Shown in pieces: positions 51,551-62,337 of a stretch of DNA of 64,000 nucleotides; within the stretch, counting starts at the first letter, position 1, and every line of letters begins with the position of its first letter. A model generated the notes under the pieces. It was not told the DNA's origin, did no database searches, and saw only the letters and a program-made list of their open reading frames with translations. The DNA lies in assembly GCF_003352005.1 (NCBI RefSeq), contig NZ_CP024848.1, positions 1,621,001-1,685,000 of the forward strand. The letters are read 5' to 3'. The position numbers were made by a program, and so were the translations under genes. The DNA comes from Oceanobacillus zhaokaii. GTDB lineage: Bacteria; Bacillota; Bacilli; Bacillales; Amphibacillaceae.

Positions 51551-51860
51551 GATTCATACTCCTTTTTCAATGTTTCGGTAGTTATTATAGATTAGGACCG
51601 TGGATAACTTTTTTTAAAAATTTTCCCTCAGATCCCAGCGACTAGTGAAAATCCCCTAACCTCCTTAGTTGCTAACAAAGGACAATCAAATTTCTAATTA
51701 CATAAAGCTACAGTATATATCATATTATTTTAACATAGGTTATAGGTTTTAATCATTTATTTTACACTAGGATATAATGTATATAAGATTGTAAATCGTT
51801 TTTTGAATGTTTTATGTTATACTGTAAAACATATTATTGAAGCAACATGATGAAGGAGGG
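51551..51860. other. Divergent region between def and ykyA (about 310 bases)
   Basis: AT-rich, no ORF. It must contain the promoters of both divergent genes; a TGTTATACT -10-like element (near 51814-51822) could serve ykyA. No structured RNA was recognised. Confidence 0.4.
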
Positions 51861-51867
51861 TGCTTGG

Positions 51868-52536
51868 ATGAAGTGGAACGGTTCAATGCTAATTGGGATT
51901 GCTATGATGCTATTTATTGTATTTCTTTCAGCATGTAGTGGTGAATCAACACAGGTACAAATACATAATCATTTAGAAGAAGCAGTAAACTTAGAAGAGG
52001 GATTTGAATCGCAACAAGAAAGTATTACAGAATTAGAAATGCAGGAGCAAGAAATATATAGTCAAATTATCGATTTAGGAATGGATGAATTTGATAAAAT
52101 TAAAGAGCTAGCTAAAAAAGCAACTGGCATTATCGATGAAAGAACAGAAAAAATTAAGCTGGAAAAAGAAAGTATCGATGCATCAAGAGAAGAATTTAAT
52201 AAAACACGTCCATTGATTGATGAGCTGGAAGATAAAGAGTTAAAACAAGAGGCGAATAAAATGTACGAAATGATGGAGAATCGATACGATTCATATGACA
52301 AGTTGCATGAGGCTTATACACAGTCGCTGGAACAAGAGAAAGAATTATATTCGCTGTTACAACAAGAGGATTTAGAGCAGGAGACATTAACAGAGCAAAT
52401 TAATCAAATTAATGAAAGCTATCAAAAGATATTAGATGAGAATAAGAATTTTAATAAATATACAACAGAGTATAATGCATTAAAGAAAGAATTTTACATA
52501 CTCGCTGATATGAATGTAACCTATGAGGATGAATAA
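51868..52536 (+). CDS. ykyA: YkyA-family lipoprotein
   Basis: About 222 residues. ATG at 51868 follows GGAGGGTG; an ATG 21 bases earlier lies before this site. Lipobox LSAC in the signal peptide LIGIAMMLFIVFLSACSG. The mature protein is almost entirely charged coiled coil (EEGFESQQESITELEMQEQE, then LEQEKELYSLLQQEDLEQE). It matches YkyA, a putative cell-wall-associated lipoprotein of unknown role that sits upstream of pdhA in B. subtilis, as here. Confidence 0.88.
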   Translation: MKWNGSMLIGIAMMLFIVFLSACSGESTQVQIHNHLEEAVNLEEGFESQQESITELEMQEQEIYSQIIDLGMDEFDKIKELAKKATGIIDERTEKIKLEKESIDASREEFNKTRPLIDELEDKELKQEANKMYEMMENRYDSYDKLHEAYTQSLEQEKELYSLLQQEDLEQETLTEQINQINESYQKILDENKNFNKYTTEYNALKKEFYILADMNVTYEDE

Positions 52537-52540
52537 TAGT

Positions 52541-52572
52541 GAGGGCTGAAACTCGGGTTCAGTCCTCTTTTT
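52541..52572 (+). terminator. Terminator of ykyA
   Basis: GAGGGCTGAA pairs with TTCAGTCCTC (one G-T), followed by five T residues. Confidence 0.85.
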
Positions 52573-52584
52573 ATTGCCCAGAAC

Positions 52585-52636
52585 AAGATAGCATAAAAAC
52601 TATTTCAGCATATAAGTGCAACCAAGTTTTCTAAGT
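52585..52636 (+). repeat. Dispersed intergenic repeat, copy E (short form)
   Basis: AGATAGCATAAAAACTATTT, then CATATAAGTGCAACCAAGTT and TTCTAAG. It lacks the middle AAGG...CTTGG part of the long copies, like copy F near 1.2 kb. Confidence 0.6.
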
Positions 52637-52757
52637 AGATTTAATGTATTATAACAATGTTGATAGTGTAATATAACAACAGAAGGTATAATGATTAATC
52701 ATTCAAGATTAAAATTGTAACACCTTACATTGTTGAATAGTATACAGCACATTAGTA

Positions 52758-52786
52758 TTGACGACATAGAGAAAATAGTCTATCAT
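52758..52786 (+). promoter_or_regulatory. Sigma-A promoter of the pdh operon
   Basis: TTGACG, 17 bases, TATCAT. It lies about 190 bases before pdhA, leaving a long leader without recognisable riboswitch structure. Confidence 0.6.
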
Positions 52787-52966
52787 GAGTTTGTATTCAT
52801 GATTGTACCATTCAAACTGATACTTAATAATATAACAGTTTATTGAAATCACATAAGTGTTAATAAAGTTTAAAAGGGTACAACAAATATAGAGGTTTTT
52901 TTAGTTTTAGTTTTTGTTAGTTGGGAAAGCTATCAAAGAAAATATTTTTTGGGATAGAAAGGATAG

Positions 52967-54058
<1,092 letters not shown>

Positions 54059-54061
54059 CTC

Positions 54062-55039
54062 ATGGCACAAATGACAATGATCCAAGCAATAACTGATGCA
54101 ATGCGTAATGAACTTAAAAATGACGAAAACGTGCTAGTTTTTGGTGAAGACGTTGGTCAAAACGGCGGTGTATTCCGTGCTACCGAAGGATTACAAAAAG
54201 AATTCGGTGAAGATCGTGTATTCGATACTCCACTTGCTGAATCAGGAATTGGTGGTCTTGCAATTGGACTAGCATTAGAAGGATATCGTCCAGTACCAGA
54301 AATCCAATTCTTCGGTTTCTTATTTGAAGTAATGGATTCTGTAGCTGGTCAAATGAACCGTATTCGTTTCCGTACTGGTGGTACAAAAAACCAACCAATT
54401 ACGGTTCGTGCGCCATTTGGTGGCGGGGTTCATACTCCAGAAATGCATGCTGACTCATTAGAAGGATTAATCGCTCAAACACCAGGAATTAAAGTAGTAA
54501 TCCCTTCTACACCATACGAAGCAAAAGGTTTATTAATCTCATCTATTCGTGATAATGATCCAGTAGTGTTCCTAGAGCATATGAAACTATACCGTTCATT
54601 CCGTGAAGAAGTTCCGGAAGAAGAATATACAATTGAACTTGGTAAAGCAGCGGTTAAACGTGAAGGTAAAGATGTAACAGTTGTTGCTTACGGTGCAATG
54701 GTTCACTCATCATTAAAAGCTGCAGAAGAATTAGAAAAAGAAGGTATTGATGTTGAAGTAATCGACCTTCGTACTGTTTCACCAGTTGATTATGAAACAG
54801 TAATGGAATCTGTTAAGAAAACAAGTCGTGCAGTCGTTGTACAAGAAGCACAACGTCAAGCAGGTATAGCAGCAAATATCGTTGCAGAAATTCAAGAAAG
54901 AGCAATTTTACATCTAGAAGCACCAGTACTAAGAGTTACAGCTGCAGATACGATTTATCCATTCTCAGAAGCAGAAGAAGTATGGTTGCCAAATCATCAA
55001 GATATCGTTGAAAAAATTAAAGCTGTTGTAAACTTTTAA
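54062..55039 (+). CDS. pdhB: Pyruvate dehydrogenase E1 beta subunit
   Basis: 325-residue partner of Pdh[81 protein letters not shown] and the C-terminal transketolase domain ([38 protein letters not shown]) are all family-typical. It begins three bases after the pdhA stop; its ribosome site (AAGGAG) lies within the end of pdhA, so translation is coupled. Confidence 0.97.
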   Translation: MAQMTMIQAITDAMRNELKNDENVLVFGEDVGQNGGVFRATEGLQKEFGEDRVFDTPLAESGIGGLAIGLALEGYRPVPEIQFFGFLFEVMDSVAGQMNRIRFRTGGTKNQPITVRAPFGGGVHTPEMHADSLEGLIAQTPGIKVVIPSTPYEAKGLLISSIRDNDPVVFLEHMKLYRSFREEVPEEEYTIELGKAAVKREGKDVTVVAYGAMVHSSLKAAEELEKEGIDVEVIDLRTVSPVDYETVMESVKKTSRAVVVQEAQRQAGIAANIVAEIQERAILHLEAPVLRVTAADTIYPFSEAEEVWLPNHQDIVEKIKAVVNF

Positions 55040-55061
55040 TTTGAGATAGGAGGTAATATTA

Positions 55062-56330
55062 ATGGCATTTGAATTTAAGTTCCCAGATATTGGTGAAGGA
55101 ATCACAGAAGGTGAAATTGTAAAGTGGTTCGTAAATGAAGGCGATGAAGTTAAAGAAGACGATACACTATGTGAGGTTCAAAACGATAAAGCTGTCGTTG
55201 AAATTCCTTCTCCAGTAGATGGTACAGTTAAGAAAATCCATGTTGCAGAAGGTGAAGTAGCAACTGTTGGAAATACATTTATTTCATTAGATGCTGAAGG
55301 ATATGAATCCGAAGAACCAGCTGAAGAAGCGAAGGAAGAAGCACCTAAAGCTGAAACGAAATCAGAAGAAAAACCAGCAGCAGAATCGGCACCAGCTGAA
55401 GAATCTGATGGCAAACGTGTTATTGCAATGCCTTCTGTTAGAAAATATGCTCGTGAAAACGATGTGAACATTCAAGCAGTTTCAGGTACTGGTAAAAATG
55501 GTCGTGTTCTAAAAGAAGATATCGACAATTATCTAAATGGTGGCCAATCTTTAGAAGCTACTCAAGCAGAGGAATCTACTGATAAGAGCACTGATTCTAA
55601 ACAAGCTCCAGTTGTTTCAGAAGGTCAATACCCTGAATCACGTGAAAAGATGACAAGTATTCGTAAAGCTATTGCTAAAGCAATGGTTAACTCTAAATCA
55701 AAAGCACCACATGTTACATTAATGGACGACGTGGAAGTGTCTGCATTAGTTGCACACCGCAAGAAATTCAAAGCAGTTGCAGCTGATCAAGGAATTAAAT
55801 TAACATTCTTGCCATACGTTGTGAAAGCTTTAGTTTCAGCATCTAAGAAATATCCAATTCTAAATTCTTATATTGATGATGCTACTGACGAAATCGTTGA
55901 AAAACATTATTACAATGTTGGTATTGCTGCTGATACAGATCGCGGATTACTTGTACCAGTTGTTAAAAATGCTGACCGCAAATCAATCTTTGAGATTTCT
56001 CAGGAGATAAATGAATTGGCAGTTAAAGCTCGTGATGGTAAACTTACACCAGATGAGATGAAAGGCGCTTCAAATACCATTTCAAATATTGGTTCTGCTG
56101 GTGGTCAATGGTTTACACCTGTAATTAACTACCCAGAAGCATGTATTCTTGGTATCGGGCGAATTGCTGAGAAGCCAATCGTAAAAGATGGTGAAATCGT
56201 AATTGCTCCTGTCCTTGCATTATCACTTAGCTTTGATCATCGTATCGTTGATGGTGCAACAGCACAAAACGCTTTAAATCAAATCAAACGATTACTAAAT
56301 GATCCACAATTAATTATGATGGAGGCGTAA
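55062..56330 (+). CDS. pdhC: Dihydrolipoamide acetyltransferase (E2) of pyruvate dehydrogenase
   Basis: 422 residues with one lipoyl domain (residues 1-80; lipoyl lysine in [13 protein letters not shown]), an Ala/Glu/Pro-rich flexible linker (about 82-115), a peripheral-subunit-binding domain ([20 protein letters not shown] then GRVLKEDI), a second linker and the acetyltransferase core (about 190-420). The catalytic histidine motif is [10 protein letters not shown]. The core assembles the 60-mer scaffold. AGGAGG upstream of ATG; 22 bases after pdhB. Confidence 0.97.
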   Translation: MAFEFKFPDIGEGITEGEIVKWFVNEGDEVKEDDTLCEVQNDKAVVEIPSPVDGTVKKIHVAEGEVATVGNTFISLDAEGYESEEPAEEAKEEAPKAETKSEEKPAAESAPAEESDGKRVIAMPSVRKYARENDVNIQAVSGTGKNGRVLKEDIDNYLNGGQSLEATQAEESTDKSTDSKQAPVVSEGQYPESREKMTSIRKAIAKAMVNSKSKAPHVTLMDDVEVSALVAHRKKFKAVAADQGIKLTFLPYVVKALVSASKKYPILNSYIDDATDEIVEKHYYNVGIAADTDRGLLVPVVKNADRKSIFEISQEINELAVKARDGKLTPDEMKGASNTISNIGSAGGQWFTPVINYPEACILGIGRIAEKPIVKDGEIVIAPVLALSLSFDHRIVDGATAQNALNQIKRLLNDPQLIMMEA

Positions 56331-56334
56331 AAGA

Positions 56335-57741
56335 ATGGTAGTAGGAGATTTCCCAATCGAAGTAGATACGTTAGTTGTTGGCGCTGGACCTGGTGGCTAT
56401 GTAGCTGCAATCCGTGCAGCACAACTAGGTCAAAAAGTAACAATTGTTGAAAAAGGTGCAATCGGTGGGGTTTGCTTAAACGTAGGCTGTATCCCATCTA
56501 AGGCATTAATTTCTGCTGGGCATTCAGCTGAAAGTGCGGCAGGTAACGAAGCACTAGGAATTAAATCTGAAAATGTTACTGTTGATTTCACAAAGGTTCA
56601 AGAGTGGAAAGGTAGCGTTGTTCAGAAACTTACTTCTGGTGTTGAAGGTTTACTTAAAGGGAATAAAGTTGATATCGTAAGAGGCGAAGTCTATTTCCAT
56701 GATGCAAATACAGTAAAAGTAATGGATGAGAATTCTTCTCAAACATATAAATTTAATAACTGTATTATTGCAACTGGTTCACGACCAATTGAAATCCCTA
56801 CTTTCAAGTTCTCTGATCGTGTATTAGATTCAACTGGAGCTCTTAACTTGAAAGAAGTACCGAAGAAATTAGTAGTTATCGGTGCTGGATATGTTGGTAG
56901 TGAATTAGGATCAGCATATGCTAACTTCGGTACAGAAGTAACATTCCTTGAAGGTGCTAAAGATATCTTAGGCGGATTCGAGAAACAAATGACAGCATTA
57001 GTTAAGAAACGTCTTAAAGCTAAAGGCGCAACAATTGTCACAGAAGCAATGGCTAAAGGTGTAGAAGAAACTGCTGATGGTGTAAAAGTTACTTATGAAG
57101 TAAAAGGTAAAGAAGAGACTGTAGAAGCTGATTATGTATTAGTAACAGTTGGTCGTCGTCCAAATACTTCAGAACTTGGTCTTGAACAAGTTGGTATCGA
57201 AATGGATGAGAAGGGTCTTATCAAAGTAGATAAGCAATCTCGTACTAATATCGAAAATATCTATGCAATTGGTGATATTGTACCAGGTCTTCCACTTGCG
57301 CATAAAGCATCTTATGAAGGTAAAATTGCTGCTGAAGCAATTAGCGGTGAGAAATCTGAAGTTGATTATATCGGTATGCCTGCGGTTGCATTTACAGAGC
57401 CAGAACTTGCACAAGTTGGCTTGACTGAGCAACAAGCAAAAGATGCAGGATATGATGTTAAAGTTGGTAAATTCCCATTTGCGGCAAATGGACGTGCTTT
57501 ATCACTAAACAATAGCGATGGTTTCTTGAAACTTATTACTCGTAAAGAAGACGGATTAGTTCTTGGTGGACAAATCGCTGGACCTAATGCTAGTGATATG
57601 ATTTCTGAACTTAGCTTAGCTGTTGAATCAGGTATGACTGCGGAAGATATCGCATTAACAATCCATGCACATCCAACATTGGGTGAAATTACAATGGAAG
57701 CTGCAGAAGTAGCGCTTGGTAAACCAATCCATATTATGTAA
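56335..57741 (+). CDS. pdhD: Dihydrolipoamide dehydrogenase (E3)
   Basis: 468-residue FAD disulfide reductase. FAD site [20 protein letters not shown]; redox disulfide [18 protein letters not shown] site [20 protein letters not shown]; second FAD motif [18 protein letters not shown]; active-site HAHPTLGE. It reoxidises lipoamide for PDH and probably for other 2-oxoacid complexes. The ATG is four bases after the pdhC stop, with GGAGGCG inside that gene's end. Last gene of the operon. Confidence 0.97.
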   Translation: MVVGDFPIEVDTLVVGAGPGGYVAAIRAAQLGQKVTIVEKGAIGGVCLNVGCIPSKALISAGHSAESAAGNEALGIKSENVTVDFTKVQEWKGSVVQKLTSGVEGLLKGNKVDIVRGEVYFHDANTVKVMDENSSQTYKFNNCIIATGSRPIEIPTFKFSDRVLDSTGALNLKEVPKKLVVIGAGYVGSELGSAYANFGTEVTFLEGAKDILGGFEKQMTALVKKRLKAKGATIVTEAMAKGVEETADGVKVTYEVKGKEETVEADYVLVTVGRRPNTSELGLEQVGIEMDEKGLIKVDKQSRTNIENIYAIGDIVPGLPLAHKASYEGKIAAEAISGEKSEVDYIGMPAVAFTEPELAQVGLTEQQAKDAGYDVKVGKFPFAANGRALSLNNSDGFLKLITRKEDGLVLGGQIAGPNASDMISELSLAVESGMTAEDIALTIHAHPTLGEITMEAAEVALGKPIHIM

Positions 57742-57759
57742 GCATGATTAATAATTATT

Positions 57760-57795
57760 AAAGGGATAGCTAGTAATTTAGCTATCCCTTTTGTT
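57760..57795 (+). terminator. Terminator of the pdh operon
   Basis: AAAGGGATAGCT pairs with AGCTATCCCTTT (12 bp), followed by a T-rich tract. Confidence 0.92.
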
Positions 57796-57951
57796 TTTTA
57801 TTTACTGAAAAGGGTATATAGATTAAAAACGCATAGGAATATTCTTCCACTATTACTTTATGAATCTATTAGGATTAAGTAAAACATGTTAAGACTAAAG
57901 TTAAAGATTGATAAAGTACTGAATTATTCTAAACAGAAGGAGACTTTGCTT

Positions 57952-58830
57952 GTGAAACAAGTTGTAATTACCATTTTAATTGTAATGTCAATGTTAATTT
58001 TAACCGCATGTAACAGTGAGTCAGCATCACAACCAACCATTCCGAGTGAGGCTGAAAAGAATGAGCCGAGCAAAAACGTTCAAGAGCAAAATAGTGAAAC
58101 GGAAGAATTTATAGAGGAAAAGAAACCAAAAGTGGAAGAGGATGAACTGAAGGAGGAAGTGGAGGAAGTAAGTGCGGCATACCAAGTTTCTGATGATTCA
58201 TCGATTATTCCGATAAAAGATGAAATTAATGAAGATGTTGTACTATTAACCTTTGATGATGCCCCTGATAAATATTCATTACAAATTGCTGAAACTCTGA
58301 AATCTTTGGATGCAAGTGCAATATTCTTTGTTAATGGACATTTTATCAACAGCCCAGAGGGAAAAGAGCAATTAAAAAAAATTCACGACATGGGTTTTTT
58401 GATTGGCAACCATACATATAACCATCCTTTATTAACAACAATTTCAGAAGAGAAGCAAAAAGAAGAAATTGTTTCATTGAATAATCGGATTGAAGAGATA
58501 ATAGGTGAACGACCAAAGTTTTTCCGTGCACCAAATGGTGTTAATACAGATTACTCAAAGCAGGTAGTAAAGGAAGAAGGAATGGTGTTAATGAACTGGA
58601 CCTATGGTTATGATTATTTTGAGCCTTATATGGATAAAGATAAGCTAACAACCGCAATGATAACTGGAGAAGGCCCAGAGGTTGATGTGTCTTATTCACT
58701 TCTTAAACCCGGAGCCAATTTATTGATGCATGACAGAGAATGGACTGCAGCTGCACTTGCAGACATTATTAAGGGATTGCGTGAAAGTGGATATGAAGTG
58801 GTAGATCCAAACTTAATTCTAACAAATTAA
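57952..58830 (+). CDS. Polysaccharide deacetylase lipoprotein
   Basis: About 292 residues from GTG at 57952 after AAGGAG; the frame continues upstream to 57886 without a ribosome site. Lipoprotein signal VVITILIVMSMLILTAC. A Glu/Lys-rich linker leads to a NodB domain: motif 1 LLTFDDAPDK, motif 2 GNHTYNHP (metal histidines), motif 3 FFRAPNG. The enzyme should deacetylate peptidoglycan or another surface glycan outside the membrane. Position between pdhD and SR1 is not the B. subtilis arrangement, so it may be an insertion in the synteny block. Confidence 0.88.
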   Translation: MKQVVITILIVMSMLILTACNSESASQPTIPSEAEKNEPSKNVQEQNSETEEFIEEKKPKVEEDELKEEVEEVSAAYQVSDDSSIIPIKDEINEDVVLLTFDDAPDKYSLQIAETLKSLDASAIFFVNGHFINSPEGKEQLKKIHDMGFLIGNHTYNHPLLTTISEEKQKEEIVSLNNRIEEIIGERPKFFRAPNGVNTDYSKQVVKEEGMVLMNWTYGYDYFEPYMDKDKLTTAMITGEGPEVDVSYSLLKPGANLLMHDREWTAAALADIIKGLRESGYEVVDPNLILTN

Positions 58831-58869
58831 CGTTGAATTCTTAAGTAAATCAATAGAAGGTCATTTTAG

Positions 58870-58900
58870 GTGCTGTAACAAGTTGTTATAGCACTTTTAT
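58870..58900 (+). terminator. Terminator of the deacetylase gene
   Basis: GTGCTGTAACA pairs with TGTTATAGCAC (one G-T), followed by TTTTATTATT. Confidence 0.85.
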
Positions 58901-58966
58901 TATTATTATTCATTATAATCTGTCATACACTAATATATATATCTTTAATCATAATAAAATTTTTAA

Positions 58967-59015
58967 TATGTTATACTAATTGGAGGTTGATTTATTAAAT
59001 GTGTTATATTATAAT
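58967..59015 (+). promoter_or_regulatory. SR1-type promoter with two CcpN sites
   Basis: TTGATT (58987-58992), 17 bases, TATAAT (59010-59015). TATGTTATACT (58967-58977) and TGTGTTATATT (59000-59010) both match the CcpN consensus TRTGHYATAYW, as I recall it, at every position. One lies just upstream of the -35 and one abuts the -10. Glycolytic repression of this RNA by CcpN is predicted. Confidence 0.82.
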
Positions 59016-59021
59016 ATGAAT

Positions 59022-59285
59022 ACGTTATCAAAAAGAATGCAAAGGGGATGGGCTAATGGGAACGATTATTTGTCAAGATTGTCAGCAAGTTATTGAAAAC
59101 TATGACGATGAAAAAGTAACAACTCTTTATAGTACATGTCCTAGCTGTGAAAAATAATAATAAGTATACAGCTAAATAGAAAGTTCAGACGGATTCGTTG
59201 ACTGAATAAATGATTATCTGAATATTTATTTTCATAGATTGATAATGAAAACAGTTACATTAAATAATGTAGCTGTTTTTTCTTT
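59022..59285 (+). ncRNA. sr1: SR1-like dual-function small RNA
   Basis: A transcript of about 260 bases is bounded by the promoter above and a terminator stem AAACAGTTACATT/AATGTAGCTGTTT (59249-59278) plus T-run. It contains the SR1P reading frame. In B. subtilis SR1 (about 205 nt) lies downstream of pdhD, pairs with ahrC mRNA and encodes a GapA-binding peptide. Position, CcpN sites and encoded peptide agree; base-pairing with ahrC was not tested. Confidence 0.85.
59056..59157 (+). CDS. sr1P: GapA-binding peptide SR1P
   Basis: 33-residue peptide beginning MGTIICQDCQQVIENYDDEK and ending VTTLYSTCPSCEK. B. subtilis SR1P (39 aa) also begins MGTIVCQ and carries FEDEK then LYG; it binds GapA and affects gapA mRNA stability and RNase J1 activity. 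Two CxxC pairs (CQDC, CPSC) are seen here, suggesting a small zinc knuckle. AAAGGGGATG precedes the ATG. That rnjA is in the same window is notable, because SR1P is reported to promote the GapA-RNase J1 interaction. Confidence 0.88.
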   Translation: MGTIICQDCQQVIENYDDEKVTTLYSTCPSCEK

Positions 59286-59370
59286 TATAAAACAGTTTTG
59301 TAAGATAATCGAATTTACATATGTGGCATGTTATTATTAAATAAAATGCATGAGATGAAGGTGAGTTAAG

Positions 59371-60330
59371 ATGAAAATTAATACGAGGATAACAACATTA
59401 TTAAATATTAAGTATCCAATTATTCAGGGTGGACTTGCTTATTTAGCATATTCTGATTTAGCGGCAGCAGTTTCCAACGCAGGAGGCTTAGGACAGATCA
59501 CTGCAATGAGCTTACCTGGACCAGATGAATTAAGAAAAGAAATTAAACGTGTGAAAAGCTTAACGACTAAGCCATATGGTGTTAATTTTGCGATAGGTCA
59601 ACATGGAAGACCATTTGTCGAGATGGTTCACGTGGCAATTGAAGAGAAAGTTCCAGTTATCTCTGTTACTGGGGGAAATCCAAAAGCGGTAATTGAAATA
59701 ACGAAAGGTCATAATATCAAAACCTTAGTGCTGGTAGCAGCTAAGCGACAGGCGAAAAAGGCGGAGGAATTGGGTGCAGATGCTGTGATGGTAGTCGGGC
59801 AGGAAGGTGGTGGCCATCTAGGGAGGAATGATCTGGGAACCTTTGTCTTAACTCCAGAGGTTGTTGATCATGTATCAATACCTGTAATTGCATCTGGAGG
59901 AATTGTTGATGGCAGGGGACTCATGGCTGCTCTTAGTTTAGGTGCAGAGGGGATTGAAATGGGAACGAGGTTTATCGCTACGAAGGAATGTATAGCTGCA
60001 CATACTGATTACAAGCAGGCAATTGTTGATGCAGATGAAAATAGTACGATAGTAATAAAGCGTTCTATAGGTGCACCTGCAAGGGCATTGAGAAACTCAT
60101 GGACAGAGGATATTTTAGCAATTGAAAAATTAGAACAAGGATATGAATCCATAAAAGAATACATTAGTGGTGATGCGAATAAACGATATATTTATGATGG
60201 AAATTTAAATAATGGATTTGGCTGGGCAGGGCAATCATCTGTTAGAATCCATGATATACCAACTGTTGATGAGTTAATTCGGTCCATTGTTTCTGAAGCA
60301 GATAGTATTAGGAATGCTTGGAAATTTTAA
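59371..60330 (+). CDS. Nitronate monooxygenase (2-nitropropane dioxygenase family)
   Basis: FMN-dependent TIM-barrel enzyme oxidising alkyl nitronates, 319 residues. NTRITTLLNIKYPIIQGGLA with GGLGQITAMS, then AKKAEELGADAVMVVGQEGG with GHLGRND, and IPVIASGGIVDGRGLMAALS with LGAEGIEMGTRFIAT are the FMN and phosphate-binding features. The histidine in GGHLGR is the family catalytic position. ATG follows GAAGGTGAG. Its terminator overlaps the end of the convergent yktB. Confidence 0.92.
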   Translation: MKINTRITTLLNIKYPIIQGGLAYLAYSDLAAAVSNAGGLGQITAMSLPGPDELRKEIKRVKSLTTKPYGVNFAIGQHGRPFVEMVHVAIEEKVPVISVTGGNPKAVIEITKGHNIKTLVLVAAKRQAKKAEELGADAVMVVGQEGGGHLGRNDLGTFVLTPEVVDHVSIPVIASGGIVDGRGLMAALSLGAEGIEMGTRFIATKECIAAHTDYKQAIVDADENSTIVIKRSIGAPARALRNSWTEDILAIEKLEQGYESIKEYISGDANKRYIYDGNLNNGFGWAGQSSVRIHDIPTVDELIRSIVSEADSIRNAWKF

Positions 60331-60367
60331 ACAAAGTGAGGCAGCTGAAAACGCTGCCTCACTTTGT
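60331..60367. terminator. Bidirectional terminator with perfect 15-bp stem
   Basis: ACAAAGTGAGGCAGC pairs with GCTGCCTCACTTTGT around a seven-base loop. The yktB stop codon lies inside the right arm. Confidence 0.9.
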
Positions 60368-60985
60368 TATTCTAGACTGAAGGGCAATACGATAAAGTGG
60401 AATCAGTTTATCGTATGTATCTTTAACAGTTTTTATAAATTTATCACCGTCAGTGACTCTTGTATCGTCGAAGGGGAGCTGCAAACCAATTAGAAATTCT
60501 GCTTTCTTCACATCCCGGAATCTCTCCAGTTGTTTCTTCTGCAATTTTTTTAGATTAATAGAATCCTTCTTCATATGATCCATCGAAACGACGAAATTAT
60601 TAGGCAGCTGCTTAATATCATCAAAATGTTCGATTAGTGATTTCGCAATTTCCCTTTTATACGGTAGTTCATAAATAAGTGCCATCCAGACGAATACATG
60701 GTCATCAAATAAACCAACCTGAAAATGTGGATGTTGTTTGTACCCGCGTTTATTATCAGCAATTGCTAACCATGTATCATTTGGTGGGTTCACTGTTCTT
60801 CTAGCATGTCTAGCAATATGTAAATATACTTCATTTCCTAATTGAGCAGATAGGTAATCTACTAATTCACTACCAATTTCTTGAAATTTAGGCTGAATTC
60901 TTGTCTGGATAGCTTCCATTCTCGTATCCAGCTCGTTGAGTTGAAACGTATCGAAATCATGCTTTATAAAACCTGTAAAAGCCAA
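60359..60985 (-). CDS. yktB: YktB-family protein (DUF1054)
   Basis: About 208 residues. The TTG start at 60985 follows GGAAGGTGA and gives LAFTGFIKHDFDTFQLNELD, the place where YktB proteins begin; the frame extends further upstream without a ribosome site. Conserved segments: RMEAIQTRIQPKFQEIG, HIARHARRTVNPPNDTWLAI, GYKQHPHFQVGLFDDHVFVW and DTRVTDGDKFIKTV. Function unknown. Conserved neighbour of yktC. Confidence 0.9.
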   Translation of the reverse strand: MAFTGFIKHDFDTFQLNELDTRMEAIQTRIQPKFQEIGSELVDYLSAQLGNEVYLHIARHARRTVNPPNDTWLAIADNKRGYKQHPHFQVGLFDDHVFVWMALIYELPYKREIAKSLIEHFDDIKQLPNNFVVSMDHMKKDSINLKKLQKKQLERFRDVKKAEFLIGLQLPFDDTRVTDGDKFIKTVKDTYDKLIPLYRIALQSRITK

Positions 60986-61224
60986 ATTATTCACCTTCCA
61001 ATAAATTGAAAATGTAATGATAATTATTAAGTATTGATTAGGGAAAGTCAAGCAATATCAACTGTTTCAAGGAAATAATAAAGGAAGCTATGTTTAAATA
61101 CGGCCCAAATTGGGAAAAGATATAAAATAAATAACTGATTTCTGAAAATTGAATGAACGAATCACAGAGTAAATCATAAAATATAAGAAAGTAAAATCGA
61201 TGGTATAGAGCTAAACGAAAGGTT

Positions 61225-61428
61225 GTGAACGAAGTGAAATATGTTATGGAAGCATTAAAAAGAAAAGAAGCGGAAGAAAAGCTGCCGGTAATTCGAATGG
61301 AAATTGATTACGAGCTAGTTACATTATATGATGCGATGCAGGAAAAAGATAGCATTCAAATAATAAAAACAAAAGAACGACTAGAATCACTAAGAAGCCA
61401 GATGCTTGAAATAGAAAATGAAGTATAA
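61225..61428 (+). CDS. Small helical protein, YkzI-like
   Basis: 67 residues, charged and helical throughout (VMEALKRKEAEEKLPVIRME, then SIQIIKTKERLESLRSQMLE). B. subtilis has the small gene ykzI between yktB and yktC, so position suggests the same gene; the sequence match itself was not verified. Start GTG at 61225 or 61234; neither has ideal spacing from AAAGG. Confidence 0.65.
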   Translation: MNEVKYVMEALKRKEAEEKLPVIRMEIDYELVTLYDAMQEKDSIQIIKTKERLESLRSQMLEIENEV

Positions 61429-61510
61429 AATCTGATTCAGGATAGATTAATATGACGCACTTCATTCTATTTGATACAATATTAAGTATCAGGTAAATGG
61501 GGGTAGATGG

Positions 61511-62317
61511 ATGAATACAGATGTAAGAAATGCGATATATAATCAAGCAAAAGAATGGGTATTAGAAGCAGGTAAAAATATTAGAACAAAAATCGATGAC
61601 CCACTAGTTATTGATACTAAATCAAATCCAAATGATCTTGTCACAACGATGGATAAAGAAACAGAAGCATATTTTGTAGAAAAAATAAATCAAAACTACC
61701 CTGAACACTTTATTATTGGTGAAGAAGGATATGGTGATAAACTCACCGCTTTAGATGGCACAGTATGGATAATTGATCCGATTGATGGAACGATGAATTT
61801 TGTCCATCAAAAGCGAAATTTTGCAATATCTGTTGGGATTTACCATGATGGAATTGGTGAAATAGGATTAATTTACGATGTTATGGCTGATATTTTATAT
61901 CATGCAAAAAGAACGGAAGGCGCATATAAAAACGAGAATAAATTAGCACCATTGAAGCAGAATGTAAAGTTTGATGAAGCAATTATTGGGTTAAATCATT
62001 TTTGGTTATGTGACAACCGTCTAGTCGATGAGAAGGTAATGCAGCAGTTTGTTCGTAACATAAGAGGAAGTAGAACATATGGCTCTGCAGCACTCGAATT
62101 TGCATATGTAGCAGAAGGAATTGTTAATGGGTATTTAACGATGAGTCTTGCTCCGTGGGATATTGCAGCAGGAATAGTAATTGTCAATGAAGTTGGCGGA
62201 GTGACAACTGATATTGATGGTGCGAAGCTGAATATGCTGGCAAAGAATTCTGTATTGACTTGTAATCCAAATCTGCAACAGGACATTATCATGTATCTTA
62301 AGAAAGGAAGAAAGTGA
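61511..62317 (+). CDS. yktC: Inositol monophosphatase family protein
   Basis: Mg2+-dependent phosphatase, 268 residues, matching YktC. Metal ligands are in FIIGEEGYGD and VWIIDPIDGTMNFVHQ, and the C-terminal metal/substrate motif is LAPWDIAAGIVIVNEVGG. SRTYGSAALEFAYVAEGIVNG is also typical. It removes phosphate from inositol-1-phosphate or related sugar phosphates. GGGGGTAG precedes the ATG. The stop codon lies in the terminator stem shared with ylaF. Confidence 0.94.
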   Translation: MNTDVRNAIYNQAKEWVLEAGKNIRTKIDDPLVIDTKSNPNDLVTTMDKETEAYFVEKINQNYPEHFIIGEEGYGDKLTALDGTVWIIDPIDGTMNFVHQKRNFAISVGIYHDGIGEIGLIYDVMADILYHAKRTEGAYKNENKLAPLKQNVKFDEAIIGLNHFWLCDNRLVDEKVMQQFVRNIRGSRTYGSAALEFAYVAEGIVNGYLTMSLAPWDIAAGIVIVNEVGGVTTDIDGAKLNMLAKNSVLTCNPNLQQDIIMYLKKGRK

Positions 62318-62337
62318 CTCATGTCACTTTCTTTTTT
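62308..62337. terminator. Bidirectional terminator covering two stop codons
   Basis: AAGAAAGTGAC pairs with GTCACTTTCTT around the loop TCAT, followed by T residues. The yktC TGA (62315-62317) is in the stem and the ylaF stop (62319-62321) in the loop. Confidence 0.9.
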
